Assembly (NCBI GenBank): GCA_902522825.1
Contig: CABYXE010000001.1
Coordinates: 248,001-312,000 of the forward strand
Origin: an uncultured SAR86 cluster bacterium
GTDB taxonomy: Bacteria; Pseudomonadota; Gammaproteobacteria; Magnimaribacterales; AG-339-G14
DNA: 64,000 nucleotides
Direction: 5' to 3'
Shown: one piece after another, positions 27,613 through 36,887 of the stretch
Layout of the letters: every line of letters starts with the position of its first letter
How positions within the stretch are numbered: position 1 is the first letter of the stretch
Position numbers and translations under genes: made by a program
The notes under the pieces: model-generated
The model's input: only the letters and a program-made list of their open reading frames with translations
Databases searched by the model: none
What the model was told of the DNA's origin: nothing

Positions 27613-28571
27613 AAATAATTTTTATGTTTTATCATGTTCATTAAATCAAATTCTGTCTCTGATACCCTTCTTCCAATTGCAGCTTTTTCTAAAGAATTAA
27701 CTGCTCCACTCAGATGGGCAAAAGTTTGAACCATACAAATAATACCCCATTTTAATGATCCATATAATTGCCATAAATCAAGCTGAGAAATATCTATGTT
27801 TATTTTTGAATTAGATTCATAGCCTGAAATTAAATCTTCAATATCTCCCAAACCCGCTGCTCGCTTGCGAACATTCCCAAATCGCCAAGACCTAACACAT
27901 AGCCATCCTAAATCTTCCATAGGATTTCCAATATGAGCTAGTTCCCAATCAATAACAGATTCCAATTTCTTCTCCGAAATAATGAAGTTGCCAAAGCGAT
28001 AATCCCCATGAACTAATACTTTGTCATAATCAATCACATCCTGATTTTCTAACCACTTAAAAGCTAAATCAAATACAGGTTGGGGTTGTTCAAAACTTTG
28101 ATAAATCGTATAGAGTTTATTCAAAGACTCAGCAAATGTAATTTGTTCTAAATCTTGTAATTGATCTAATTTAGTCTGATGAATTTGTGCTAAAGATTTT
28201 CCAATTTCAAAAGGTAGTTTATTTCTAACGCTTTCATAATTTTTATCTTTTAGTATTTTTCTCGGGATTGTTTCGCCAGAGACTGCTTCCATGACATAAC
28301 CTTCGCCAATTTCATTTCCTTCAGAAAATTCTAATAAGATTTTAGGTACAGGAGCTCCTTGAGCCTTAACTATTTTTTGAATTTTTGCTTCCAAAGATTT
28401 AGGTATTGCCATTACAGCTTTATCTTCTAAAATTGATCGCCTAACGATCAATTCTTCATCATTAGCAAGAACAATTCTATTAATATCGGCAGATGCTCCT
28501 CCTGTAAGAGGAATCAAAACATTGATTTTTTGATTTAGTGAATTTTCTAAAAATTCCTGAAAAACCGACAT
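27609..28571 (-). CDS. APH-family phosphotransferase (ACAD10/11 kinase-domain-like)
   Basis: This 320-residue kinase-fold protein has LTGGASADINRIVL (nucleotide loop), VRRSILEDKA (lysine region), the catalytic loop VLVHGDYRFGNFI and metal site SVIDWELAHIGNPMEDLGWL. It resembles the kinase domain fused to acyl-CoA dehydrogenase in animal ACAD10/ACAD11, which phosphorylates 4-hydroxyacyl-CoA before dehydrogenation. The neighbouring acyl-CoA dehydrogenase (2 bp away) makes the same pairing as separate genes. Action on hydroxyacyl-CoA is therefore a reasonable inference, and antibiotic resistance is unlikely. Confidence 0.85.
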   Translation of the reverse strand: MSVFQEFLENSLNQKINVLIPLTGGASADINRIVLANDEELIVRRSILEDKAVMAIPKSLEAKIQKIVKAQGAPVPKILLEFSEGNEIGEGYVMEAVSGETIPRKILKDKNYESVRNKLPFEIGKSLAQIHQTKLDQLQDLEQITFAESLNKLYTIYQSFEQPQPVFDLAFKWLENQDVIDYDKVLVHGDYRFGNFIISEKKLESVIDWELAHIGNPMEDLGWLCVRSWRFGNVRKRAAGLGDIEDLISGYESNSKINIDISQLDLWQLYGSLKWGIICMVQTFAHLSGAVNSLEKAAIGRRVSETEFDLMNMIKHKNYL

Positions 28572-28572
28572 A

Positions 28573-29784
28573 TCAAGAAGATACTAACGAGGCATCTCTT
28601 TCTCCAAAATCCCAGCCAGGACCATTATTTTCATAATTTTTTAAGATTCTTCTGGCAACAGATTGCACATGCACCTCATCTGGACCATCGTAAATTCTTG
28701 CCTCTCGGGCATGGCGATACATCAAACTCAAAGGAGTGTCATCTGTAAGGCCTTTAGCTCCATGAACTTGAATAGCACGATCAATAACGTTATGAAGCAT
28801 CTCTGCACCGAGAACTTTTATTAATCCAATTTCTATTCTTGCGTCATCGCCTTGATCAATTCTTTTTGCAGCGTCCAAAGTTAAATGCCTTGAGGCTTGA
28901 ATCTCACAAGCACTATCAAAAACAAATTTTTGAAGTAGTTGTTTTTTGGTTAAAGCTGTTCCGAATGTTTCTCTTTCATGCATTCTTTCACAAAGTAAAT
29001 CAAATGCTCTTTGAGCTTGGCCCAACCAACGCATGCAATGAAAAATCCTTCCTGGGCCTAATCTTTTTTGAGCAATAATAAAACCTTGCCCTCTTGGTCC
29101 TAATAAATTTTCTTCAGGCACTTCTACATTGTCGTATTCTACTTCGTAGTGTCCTCCATTGATTCCTAAAACAGGAGTTTCCCTTATTATTTTATAGCCT
29201 GGGTTATCTGTTGGAACAATTATCATGCTAAAAGCTCCATGACTTGCTGCATCTACTTCTGTTCGACACATTACGGTAGTATAAGCCGCTCGAGCAGCGC
29301 CAGTAGTAAACCACTTTCTACCGTTAATCTTCCACGCACCATTATCTAGAATAGCTGTTGTTTGAAGTTGAGTAGGATCAGAGCTTGCGACGTCAGGTTC
29401 TGTCATACCAAAACTTGGAAAAATTTCTCCTTGTACTAATGGTTCTAAATATTTGTCTCGCCATTGAGCCGAAGCAAACTCTCTAAGCATAATAGAATCT
29501 TGAAGAGAGTGAGTTCCAAGGGCTACCATTGCAAAAGATGATCTTCCTATAACCTCATTTACATAGACATATTCCATGAAAGGCATCCCTCCCCCTCCGA
29601 TATCTTCTGGATGACCTAAAGCCCATATTTTTTCTTCCTTTGCTAATTTCATTAAGGAGCCTAAAAGTTCTCTTGATTCAGGCGTTCCTTGAGCCAAATC
29701 ATTCTCTTTAGGGTAGATTTCACTCTCGATAAAATCTTTTACTTTAGCTCTTATTTTTGTCCAATCTTTACTCATATCATTCAC
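28573..29784 (-). CDS. Acyl-CoA dehydrogenase (ACAD10/11-like)
   Basis: FAD-dependent acyl-CoA dehydrogenase of 403 residues. Family motifs are FGMTEPDVASSDPTQLQTTA, the flavin-contact segment WKINGRKWFTTGA, ILVP-like IIVPTDNPGY and the C-terminal IQVHGAKGLTDDTPLSLMYRHAREARIYDGPDEVH, given by position at about 338-372. The catalytic base would be the Asp/Glu of the YDGPDEVH segment. It is in an operon with the phosphotransferase and DUF6285 genes and overlaps the lysS end by 4 bp, so the module is appended to the prfB-lysS operon. Confidence 0.9.
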   Translation of the reverse strand: MNDMSKDWTKIRAKVKDFIESEIYPKENDLAQGTPESRELLGSLMKLAKEEKIWALGHPEDIGGGGMPFMEYVYVNEVIGRSSFAMVALGTHSLQDSIMLREFASAQWRDKYLEPLVQGEIFPSFGMTEPDVASSDPTQLQTTAILDNGAWKINGRKWFTTGAARAAYTTVMCRTEVDAASHGAFSMIIVPTDNPGYKIIRETPVLGINGGHYEVEYDNVEVPEENLLGPRGQGFIIAQKRLGPGRIFHCMRWLGQAQRAFDLLCERMHERETFGTALTKKQLLQKFVFDSACEIQASRHLTLDAAKRIDQGDDARIEIGLIKVLGAEMLHNVIDRAIQVHGAKGLTDDTPLSLMYRHAREARIYDGPDEVHVQSVARRILKNYENNGPGWDFGERDASLVSS

Positions 29785-31235
29785 TTATTTTTTAGTTGTG
29801 GAAATAATAAAACATCTCTTATAGATTCTGCACCTGTTATTAGCATAGTCAATCGATCTATTCCGATTCCTACTCCTGCACAGGGAGGCAATCCATGCTC
29901 CAAAGCCTCTATATAGTCTCTATCAAAGTGCATAGCTTCTTTATCTCCTGAATCTTTTTTTGCTGCTTGCTCTTTAAAACGCTCTGCTTGTTCTTCAGGA
30001 TCATTCAACTCCGAAAAACCATTAGCTATTTCTTTACCATCAATAAATAATTCAAACCTTTCTGCAATATTGGGATCTGACGACGATGCTCTTGCTAGAG
30101 GGGAAATCTCTATTGGATAGTCAGTAATGAAAGTTGGCTCAATTAATTTTCCTTCTGCGCAAGCTTCGAAAATTTCATTTTTTATAATTGAATTGGAGGC
30201 TTTCTCTGGAATTTTAATTTTTTCTTTTTTGCAAAACTCTTTTAACGACTTCGAATCTGCTAAATCTTTTTTCTTAAGGGAAGTATGCATAATCACCGCA
30301 TTATCCATAGTTAGTTGAAGAAAGGGTTTTTTAAAGATTTTAGGTTTTATGGTTAAGTTTTTAACAATTTTTTTAAACATTTTCTCAATAAAATCCATTT
30401 GAAAATTGCTATCAACAAATGCAGTATAGAACTCTAACATTGTAAATTCTGGGTTATGTCGCGTTGACAAGCCTTCATTTCTAAAATTTCTATTTATTTC
30501 AAATACTTTTTCAAAGCCTCCGACCACAAGTCTTTTTAAATATAATTCTGGCGCTACTCTTAAAAATAAATCCATGTTTAAAGAATTATGATGAGTAACA
30601 AATGGTCTTGCCGTAGCGCCTCCTGGAATAGGATGCATCATAGGGGTTTCGACTTCTATAAATTTTTCTTCAATCAAAAAAGATCTCATATTATTTATAA
30701 TTTCAGCTCTAGTCTTAAATATCTCTAAACTTTCTGGGTTTGTAAGCAAATCTAAATATCTCTTTCTATAGCGTAATTCTGTATCAGTTAAGCCTGAGTG
30801 TTTTTCTGGAAGAGGCCTCAAAGATTTAGTTAAAAGTTTTATTTTTTTTACATGAATAGACAGTTCACCTGTGTTTGTTTTAAATACAATTCCTTCAACA
30901 CCGACAATATCTCCCAAATCATAGTTTTTAAATTCATCATAATTAGAAAGCTCATCGGCTCTAAGATAAAGTTGAATCCTGCCAGAGAAATCCTGAATAG
31001 TAGTGAAGCTTGCCTTGCCCATTAATCTTCTGAGCATAATTCTGCCAGCAACAGTAGTTTTTTTATTTTTCTTAGCTAAATCCTCTTTGGAGAATTGATC
31101 TAATTCATCTATGAGTTCTTGAGATAGATGTCTTCTCTTGAAATCATTAGGATAAGCTTTTTTAGCTAGTCTCAACTCAGCTAGTTTTTTTCGACGCTCT
31201 TCAATTAAGTGATTTTCTTCTTTATCTTGAGTCAT
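29781..31235 (-). CDS. lysS: Lysyl-tRNA synthetase (class II)
   Basis: Charges tRNA-Lys. The 484-residue protein has an N-terminal OB-fold anticodon-binding domain (about 60-145). Class II motif 2 is FRNEGLSTRHNPEFTMLEFY and motif 3 is GVGIGIDRLTML. Its start forms a TAATG overlap with the prfB stop. prfB-lysS is a conserved pair in gammaproteobacteria, so the order supports both calls. Confidence 0.97.
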   Translation of the reverse strand: MTQDKEENHLIEERRKKLAELRLAKKAYPNDFKRRHLSQELIDELDQFSKEDLAKKNKKTTVAGRIMLRRLMGKASFTTIQDFSGRIQLYLRADELSNYDEFKNYDLGDIVGVEGIVFKTNTGELSIHVKKIKLLTKSLRPLPEKHSGLTDTELRYRKRYLDLLTNPESLEIFKTRAEIINNMRSFLIEEKFIEVETPMMHPIPGGATARPFVTHHNSLNMDLFLRVAPELYLKRLVVGGFEKVFEINRNFRNEGLSTRHNPEFTMLEFYTAFVDSNFQMDFIEKMFKKIVKNLTIKPKIFKKPFLQLTMDNAVIMHTSLKKKDLADSKSLKEFCKKEKIKIPEKASNSIIKNEIFEACAEGKLIEPTFITDYPIEISPLARASSSDPNIAERFELFIDGKEIANGFSELNDPEEQAERFKEQAAKKDSGDKEAMHFDRDYIEALEHGLPPCAGVGIGIDRLTMLITGAESIRDVLLFPQLKNK

Positions 31236-32327
31236 TAATCTATTCCTTGTTTTAAACTAGCCTCAATAAATAAGTCGAGATTACCATCTAAGACATCGTT
31301 ACAGTTTCCAGTTTCTACTCCAGTTCTTAAATCTTTTATTCTGGCTGAATCCAATACGTATGATCTAATCTGACTTCCCCAACCAATATCTGATTTTGTT
31401 GCTTCTAGGTTTTCCATTTCTTGCTGCTGTTTTTTTAATTCTATCTCAAAGAGTTTAGCTCGTAACTGTTTCATAGCACTATCTTTGTTTTTATGTTGAG
31501 ATCTTTGAGTTTGACACTGTACAACTATTCCTGAAGGAACGTGAGTTAAGCGAACTGCTGAGTCAGTCTTATTAACATGTTGCCCGCCTGCTCCACTTGC
31601 TCGATAGGTATCGATTCTGATATCCGCAGGATTTAGATCAACCTGAATTTCATCATCGACTTCTGGGGAAATAAAAATAGAAGCGAAAGAAGTATGTCTC
31701 CGATTTCCTGAGTCAAATGGAGACTTTCTAACTAATCTATGAACGCCAGATTCAGTTCGAAGCCAACCATATGCAAACTCTCCATTAAATTTAATCGTAG
31801 CGCTTTTTATACCGGCTACCTCGCCAGGAGAAACTTCAATTAATTCAGTCTTAAACCCTTTATTTTCTCCCCATCTTAAATACATGCGTAAAAGCATTTC
31901 TGCCCAATCTTGTGCTTCGGTACCTCCTGATCCAGACTGAATATCAAGGTAGGAATTAGCTTGATCCATCTTTCCAGAAAACATTCTACGGAATTCTAAA
32001 TCGTTGATTTTTTCCTCTACCACCAAAAGATCTTTTTTAAGTTGATTTATTTCTGATTCATCGTCGCCCACTAACTCAAATAATTCGTTTAAATCATCAA
32101 TTGATAAAATTAAGGTTTCAATTAAATCAACTAGTTTTTCTGTGGAAGCCTTTTCTTTGCCTAAGTTTTGGCTTTTTTCTTGATTCGACCAAACTTCTGG
32201 GTCTTGAAGTTCAGTATTTATCTCTTCTAAGCGCTTCTTTTTACTATCAAAGTCAAAGGTACCCCCTAAGCTCTATCAAAGATTTAGATGCTGTTTTAAT
32301 TCTTTCACCTAAAGATAGTTCTACCAT
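31235..32327 (-). CDS. prfB: Peptide chain release factor 2 with programmed +1 frameshift
   Basis: RF2 terminates translation at UGA and UAA. The gene is in two frames: 24 codons from the ATG at 32325-32327 up to CUU at 32256-32258, then an in-frame UGA (32253-32255). Reading resumes in the +1 frame with GAC at 32252-32254, giving RGYL-DFDSKK. The product is 363 residues. It has the RF2 stop-recognition SPF in RKSPFDSGN and the GGQ loop in GAGGQHVNK. The ATG directly follows the thrC stop with no spacer. It is a functional autoregulated gene, not a pseudogene. Confidence 0.95.
32252..32270 (-). promoter_or_regulatory. prfB programmed +1 frameshift signal
   Basis: The minus strand reads AGG GGG TAC CTT TGA C: an internal Shine-Dalgarno (AGGGGG) three bases before the slippery CUU, followed by UGA and C. 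This is the canonical RF2 autoregulatory site; the E. coli site differs only in TAT for TAC. Low RF2 allows slippage at CUU and full-length synthesis. Confidence 0.95.
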
Positions 32328-33716
32328 TTAATTAAGCACCTCAGAATTTATGAAACTTTTCAATTCTTCGAAGTTGTTATTTATTACAGAATAAGATTCA
32401 TCCTTAATCATTATTTGCTTTAACTTTTCAGGGGTAATCTTTTCTAAATATTCTGACTGCGCTTTTACAGCATCTGGAAATTTTGCTGGATGAGCTGTAG
32501 CAAAAGTAACGACATCAGAAAGGTCATAATTTAAATCATCATTTCCTTTAAGAGCCGTAGCTGTATGAGGGTCAAATAAAATATTTTCATCTACAAAGCT
32601 TTGAGAAATAGTTTTAATAATATCCTTGTCATTGCATGTTGAACTTTGAAAAAACGTTTTTACATCTTTCCATATTTCATTAGTTTGATTATTAAATTCA
32701 ATAGGTTTCATCGGAAATGAAGAAAAAAGACTTCTCAAGAGCTGTCCGTCACCCTCGTAAATTTCAAATAATAATCTTTCAAAATTACTTGCTACAGATA
32801 TATCCATTGATGGTGCTAAAGACGATTTGGCCTCCTTTTTCTCATAGATATCTTTAGAAAATAATTGGTAGAGCACATCATTCATGTTCGTAGCAACATT
32901 TATGCCTTTAAAGGATAAGCCCATCTTTTTTGCGGTCCAGCCCGCATAGGCATGCCCAAAATTTCCTGAAGGAATTGATGCAATAAATTTTTTTTCTAAC
33001 TTTAATTTTGTATAAAAAAAGTAAACGCTTTGAGCCATAATTCTTGTCCAATTTATGGAATTAATTGAAACCAATCTGATATCTTTATTATCATTCTCTA
33101 AAAACATTTTTTTAACTTGATTTTGACAGTCATCAAAATTCCCTTTTACGGCCAAAGGAAAAACATTGCTCGCTCCAGAGGTTGTCATTTGTCTTTGCTG
33201 AACAGGTGAAATTTTTTTATCTGGAAACAAAATGACAATATTTATGTCTTTAAAATTTTTACAAGCTTCAATTGCTGCTGAGCCTGTATCTCCGGAGGTA
33301 GCTCCTAAAACAACAATTTTTTGATCAGTTTTCTCTGCTGCTTTATCAAGTAAAGCTGCTAAAAGCTGCATTGCAATATCTTTAAAAGCATATGTAGGCC
33401 CATGAAATAGTTCCAAAATAAATCCTCGATTTTCAGTTTCATTCAGTCTAATTACTTCTGGAATGCTAAAAGAGTCGTAAGCTTCTTTTACTAATTTTTC
33501 AAAATCATTCTTTGTTAGGAAACCTTCAATATAAGGAAATAGAATATTGGAAGCTAATTCTTGATAAGTTAAATTCTGAAAACTATTTATCTCATCTTCA
33601 GAAAATTCTGGGAAATTTTCAGGCATATATAAGCCTCCATCTTTTGCAGTTCCTGAAGTTAGAACGTCTACAAAGTCTAATCGTTTGGAATCTCCTCTTG
33701 TGCTGAAGTATTTCAT
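32328..33716 (-). CDS. thrC: Threonine synthase
   Basis: PLP-dependent enzyme that converts O-phosphohomoserine to threonine. The 462-residue protein starts MKYFSTRGDSKRLDFVDVL, the long-form N-terminus. The PLP lysine is in ELFHGPTYAFKDIAMQL near 109. The substrate/PLP-phosphate region includes LGATSGDTGSAAIEA. A C-terminal FATAHPAKFPDAV is also family-typical. It lies 1 bp after hom, so the two threonine genes are coupled. thrB is not present next to them. Confidence 0.95.
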   Translation of the reverse strand: MKYFSTRGDSKRLDFVDVLTSGTAKDGGLYMPENFPEFSEDEINSFQNLTYQELASNILFPYIEGFLTKNDFEKLVKEAYDSFSIPEVIRLNETENRGFILELFHGPTYAFKDIAMQLLAALLDKAAEKTDQKIVVLGATSGDTGSAAIEACKNFKDINIVILFPDKKISPVQQRQMTTSGASNVFPLAVKGNFDDCQNQVKKMFLENDNKDIRLVSINSINWTRIMAQSVYFFYTKLKLEKKFIASIPSGNFGHAYAGWTAKKMGLSFKGINVATNMNDVLYQLFSKDIYEKKEAKSSLAPSMDISVASNFERLLFEIYEGDGQLLRSLFSSFPMKPIEFNNQTNEIWKDVKTFFQSSTCNDKDIIKTISQSFVDENILFDPHTATALKGNDDLNYDLSDVVTFATAHPAKFPDAVKAQSEYLEKITPEKLKQIMIKDESYSVINNNFEELKSFINSEVLN

Positions 33717-33717
33717 T

Positions 33718-34986
33718 TTAAATTTCTAAAATTCTTATATGAGAAATGGGATTTTTTACTTCTGAAAGCATTTGTATGTCAGAAATTGTCTTTTGTATAA
33801 TTTTTTCGTCAGAATTATTTATTACTATAACCAATGGAATTGCCCCATCGCTTTTATCTAACTCTTTTTGTATTAAGTTGTCTATGGAAAGATTGTTTTC
33901 TGCCAAAAGTGTAGAAATTTTTGCTACTACTCCAGTTTCATCGCTGACTGTTATTCTTAAATAATGATCGCATGAAAAGTTTTCAAAACTTGAAAAGAGA
34001 GGATTTTCTACAAATTTTTCATAATTAAATATTTTTCCGTCACCCACATCCATTATGTCCGATAAAACTGAATTGGCAGTAGGTTTCGCACCTGCGCCAG
34101 GACCGGCATACATAGTACTACCGACATTTTCTGCATTTATAAGAACTGCATTACTCTCGTTTTCTATTGGAGCTAGAAGAGAGTTCTTTTTTACAAAAGC
34201 TGGAAAACTCCCCAAAGTAACACTCTCCGTTGACATTATGCCAACTGATAATGGCTTTAAGATAAGTTCCAGTTGTTTGCCAAAATTGATATCCAAAGGT
34301 GAGATATTATCAATGCCTTCAAAAAATATATTTTTTATAACAGCATGCTTACAGAATGAAAGAGTTGCCAAAATACTAGTTTTTTGTGCTGCGTCTTGTC
34401 CTGAGATATCAAAAGTAGGATCTGGTTCTGCAAAACCCTCTTCTTGAGCTAAAAGTAATGCAGCTTCAAAAGATAAATTTTCGTCAGCCATTTTAGAAAA
34501 AATAAAGTTTGAAGTGCCGTTTAAAATTCCAGCAAAGGAATTAATTTTATTACTTATCAAACCGTCTCTTATTATTCTAATGATAGGAATACCTCCCGCA
34601 ACGGAGGCCTCAAAACCAAAGTGAACATTATTTTCGTTAGCTAGTTTGAAGAGCTCTTTAGAGTGGGTTGCAACTAATGCTTTATTTGCCGTTACAAAAT
34701 GTTTTTTATTTTTTAAAGAAGCTTTTGCTAACTCATAAGCTTCCTCAACCCCACCAATTAACTCAACTACAACATCTACGTCATTTGATTTTGGAACTTC
34801 GTAAATATCTGTGACTGTGTGAATATCTTCAAGACCTTGAACTTTACCTTTTCTAGCTCCTATAAGAGATATAGAAACACTAAGACCATAATTTTTTTCA
34901 ATTAATGCTTTTGAATTAATTATAGTTTTCGCAAAAGCGTAGCCTACGTTTCCTGTTCCGCATAATCCAATTTTTAAATTTTTCAT
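33718..34986 (-). CDS. hom: Homoserine dehydrogenase
   Basis: NAD(P)-dependent reduction of aspartate semialdehyde to homoserine. The 422-residue monofunctional enzyme has the cofactor motif GLCGTGNVGYAFAK at 7-20, ANKALVA near 100, GILNGTSNFI near 160, the catalytic EGIDNISPLDI region, and a C-terminal ACT domain from about 345 (LRITVSDETGVVAKIS) that confers feedback sensitivity. It precedes thrC by 1 bp and follows alaC by 3 bp. The hom-thrC pair is typical of pseudomonads and relatives. Confidence 0.95.
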   Translation of the reverse strand: MKNLKIGLCGTGNVGYAFAKTIINSKALIEKNYGLSVSISLIGARKGKVQGLEDIHTVTDIYEVPKSNDVDVVVELIGGVEEAYELAKASLKNKKHFVTANKALVATHSKELFKLANENNVHFGFEASVAGGIPIIRIIRDGLISNKINSFAGILNGTSNFIFSKMADENLSFEAALLLAQEEGFAEPDPTFDISGQDAAQKTSILATLSFCKHAVIKNIFFEGIDNISPLDINFGKQLELILKPLSVGIMSTESVTLGSFPAFVKKNSLLAPIENESNAVLINAENVGSTMYAGPGAGAKPTANSVLSDIMDVGDGKIFNYEKFVENPLFSSFENFSCDHYLRITVSDETGVVAKISTLLAENNLSIDNLIQKELDKSDGAIPLVIVINNSDEKIIQKTISDIQMLSEVKNPISHIRILEI

Positions 34987-34989
34987 GCC

Positions 34990-36168
34990 TTACTTAAAGA
35001 GTTTTTTAATATTTTTTAACGCTTGCTTAGTTCTTTGATCATTTTCTATTAAAGAAAATCTAATATAGTCGTCTCCATACTCTCCAAAACCTATTCCAGG
35101 AGAAACAGCTACTTGAGCTTGTTCTAATAAAAGTTTGGAAAACTCTAAAGATTTCAAATTAAATCTTTCAGGAATTTTTGCCCATACAAACATTGTTGCT
35201 TTCGGCTTTTCAACTTCCCATCCAATAGCATTCAATCCCTCACATAAAACATCTCTTCTCGATTTATACATTTCGCAAATTTCTTCTACGTACTTATCGC
35301 CATTATTTAATGCTTCAATTCCTGCAACTTGAACTGGTGTAAAGTGTCCGTAATCAAAATATGATTTTAGTCTTGCTAATGCGCCAATAAGTTCGGTATT
35401 TCCACAACAAAACCCTATTCGCCACCCAGGCATGTTGTAGCTTTTAGAAAGAGTAAAAAATTCTACAGCTATGTCTTTAGCTCCATCTACTTCTAAAATT
35501 GAAGGTGCTTTATATCCATCAAAACAGAGATCTGCGTATGCCAAATCGTGAACCACCCAGATTGAATTTTCTTTAGCTACTTTTATAATTTTTTCAAAAA
35601 AAGCTTTATCTACACATTGTGTAGTAGGATTGCTGGGAAAGTTGATTAACAGCATTTTTGGTTTTGGAAATGATGACTTTATTGCCTCTTGAAGGCTTTC
35701 AAAAAAATCAATATCCGGTCCGATTGGAACGTGTCTTATATCTGCACCAGAAATGACAAATCCGAATGGATGAATTGGGTAGGCAGGATTTGGGACTAAA
35801 ATTGTATCTCCCTTATCTACGGTAGCCATAGCAAGATGACCTAAACCCTCTTTAGAGCCAATTGTTACAATAGCTTCTGTTTCTGGATTTAAAATAACTT
35901 CAAACTTTCGTTCGTACCAATCAGTAATTGCTTTTCTAAGTCTTGGTATTCCTATAGATTGAGAATATCTATGAGTATCGGCTCTTTGAACAGTCTCAGT
36001 AAGTTTATCAACGATACTTTTGGGAGTTTCGCCATCAGGATTACCCATACTAAAATCAATTACATCCTCTCCTTTTCTTCTTGCCTCCATTTTTAAAGCA
36101 TTAATTTGCTCAAAAATATAAGGGGGCAATCTATTAATTGCTGAAAAGTTTCTATCTAGGTCGTCCAT
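34990..36168 (-). CDS. alaC: Alanine transaminase (AlaC-type class I aminotransferase)
   Basis: PLP-dependent aminotransferase of 392 residues, close to E. coli AlaC, which makes alanine from pyruvate and glutamate. It shares the N-terminal pattern INRLPPYIFEQINALKMEARRKGED...DFSMGNPDG (positions 11-48) and IVTIGSKEGLGHL. The PLP lysine is in LSKSYNMPGWRIGF near 235, and the carboxylate-binding Arg in the C-terminal DDYIRFSLIEN. In many proteobacteria this gene sits just before hom, as here. Overlaps dsbC by 1 bp. Confidence 0.9.
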   Translation of the reverse strand: MDDLDRNFSAINRLPPYIFEQINALKMEARRKGEDVIDFSMGNPDGETPKSIVDKLTETVQRADTHRYSQSIGIPRLRKAITDWYERKFEVILNPETEAIVTIGSKEGLGHLAMATVDKGDTILVPNPAYPIHPFGFVISGADIRHVPIGPDIDFFESLQEAIKSSFPKPKMLLINFPSNPTTQCVDKAFFEKIIKVAKENSIWVVHDLAYADLCFDGYKAPSILEVDGAKDIAVEFFTLSKSYNMPGWRIGFCCGNTELIGALARLKSYFDYGHFTPVQVAGIEALNNGDKYVEEICEMYKSRRDVLCEGLNAIGWEVEKPKATMFVWAKIPERFNLKSLEFSKLLLEQAQVAVSPGIGFGEYGDDYIRFSLIENDQRTKQALKNIKKLFK

Positions 36169-36887
36169 TATTTTAAATATTCTATTAAATCTTTAGCATC
36201 AATATAGCCGGGTATAGTGAAGCCTGATTGAGAGATTATAGTCGGTGTTCCTTGGATATCTATGCTTTTGGCTAATTCGTAATGAGTTTTTATTGGATTA
36301 TTCAAGCAATCTTTATTTTCAAAATTTATATCTTTTTTAAGTCCTGTCAGGATTTCTTGTTTGTTCGCTGAGCACCACGCAGTAGACATTTTTTTATAGG
36401 TTTCACTTTGAGTACCTGATCTTGGAAAGGCTAAATAATTTACTTCTATTCCTTCATCTAAATAAGACTTAATTTGACTGTGAAACTTTCTACAAAACCC
36501 ACAATCTACATCTGTAAAGACGTAAATTTTATATTTTAATTCTTCAGGAGAAAATTTAATCAAGGAAGCTTCATCAATTTTTTTTAGCATTGCTTTTGCT
36601 TTAGAGTAATTTTTTTCTCTAGATAAATTAATTAACTCTTCATTGGTTATTTTAAAAATATCTCCAAGTAATAAATATTCTCCGTCTTGCTGGACATAAA
36701 AAAAAGAACCATCTGAGAGCTTAACTTCGAAAAAGTTTGGAAGTTGTGAGTCGCTTATAGACTCAATGTTTAGTTCAATGGGAATTATATTTGATAACTT
36801 TTCCTCAATTAAATCTATGGAGTCATTTTTTGACTGGGCACAACCAAATATAAAGAAAAGAAGAAATATAGAAACAATTTTTTTCAT
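36168..36887 (-). CDS. dsbC: Thiol:disulfide interchange protein DsbC, apparently lipid-anchored
   Basis: DsbC is a periplasmic disulfide isomerase. The 239-residue protein has an N-terminal dimerisation domain (about 25-85), a linker helix, and a thioredoxin fold with the active site CGFC at 129-132 (E. coli has CGYC) and the cis-Pro region IQGTPTII near 215. The leader ends IFGC with Cys16, a lipobox-like signal with no residue resembling the normal Ala-x-Ala site. Lipidation would be unusual for DsbC and is inferred. It is directly downstream of xerD, the conserved order. Confidence 0.9.
   Translation of the reverse strand: MKKIVSIFLLFFIFGCAQSKNDSIDLIEEKLSNIIPIELNIESISDSQLPNFFEVKLSDGSFFYVQQDGEYLLLGDIFKITNEELINLSREKNYSKAKAMLKKIDEASLIKFSPEELKYKIYVFTDVDCGFCRKFHSQIKSYLDEGIEVNYLAFPRSGTQSETYKKMSTAWCSANKQEILTGLKKDINFENKDCLNNPIKTHYELAKSIDIQGTPTIISQSGFTIPGYIDAKDLIEYLK

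Noticed and set aside
27609-28571. Aminoglycoside resistance kinase
   Set aside because: The kinase fold is APH-like, but adjacency to an acyl-CoA dehydrogenase and DUF6285 points to acyl-CoA metabolism.
31235-32327. prfB as a frameshifted pseudogene
   Set aside because: The in-frame UGA sits in the precise autoregulatory signal (AGGGGG, CUU, UGA, C), and the joined product is full length.
34055-34447. 130-codon plus-strand frame inside hom
   Set aside because: It is antisense to a complete homoserine dehydrogenase with clear motifs, and has no recognisable domain.
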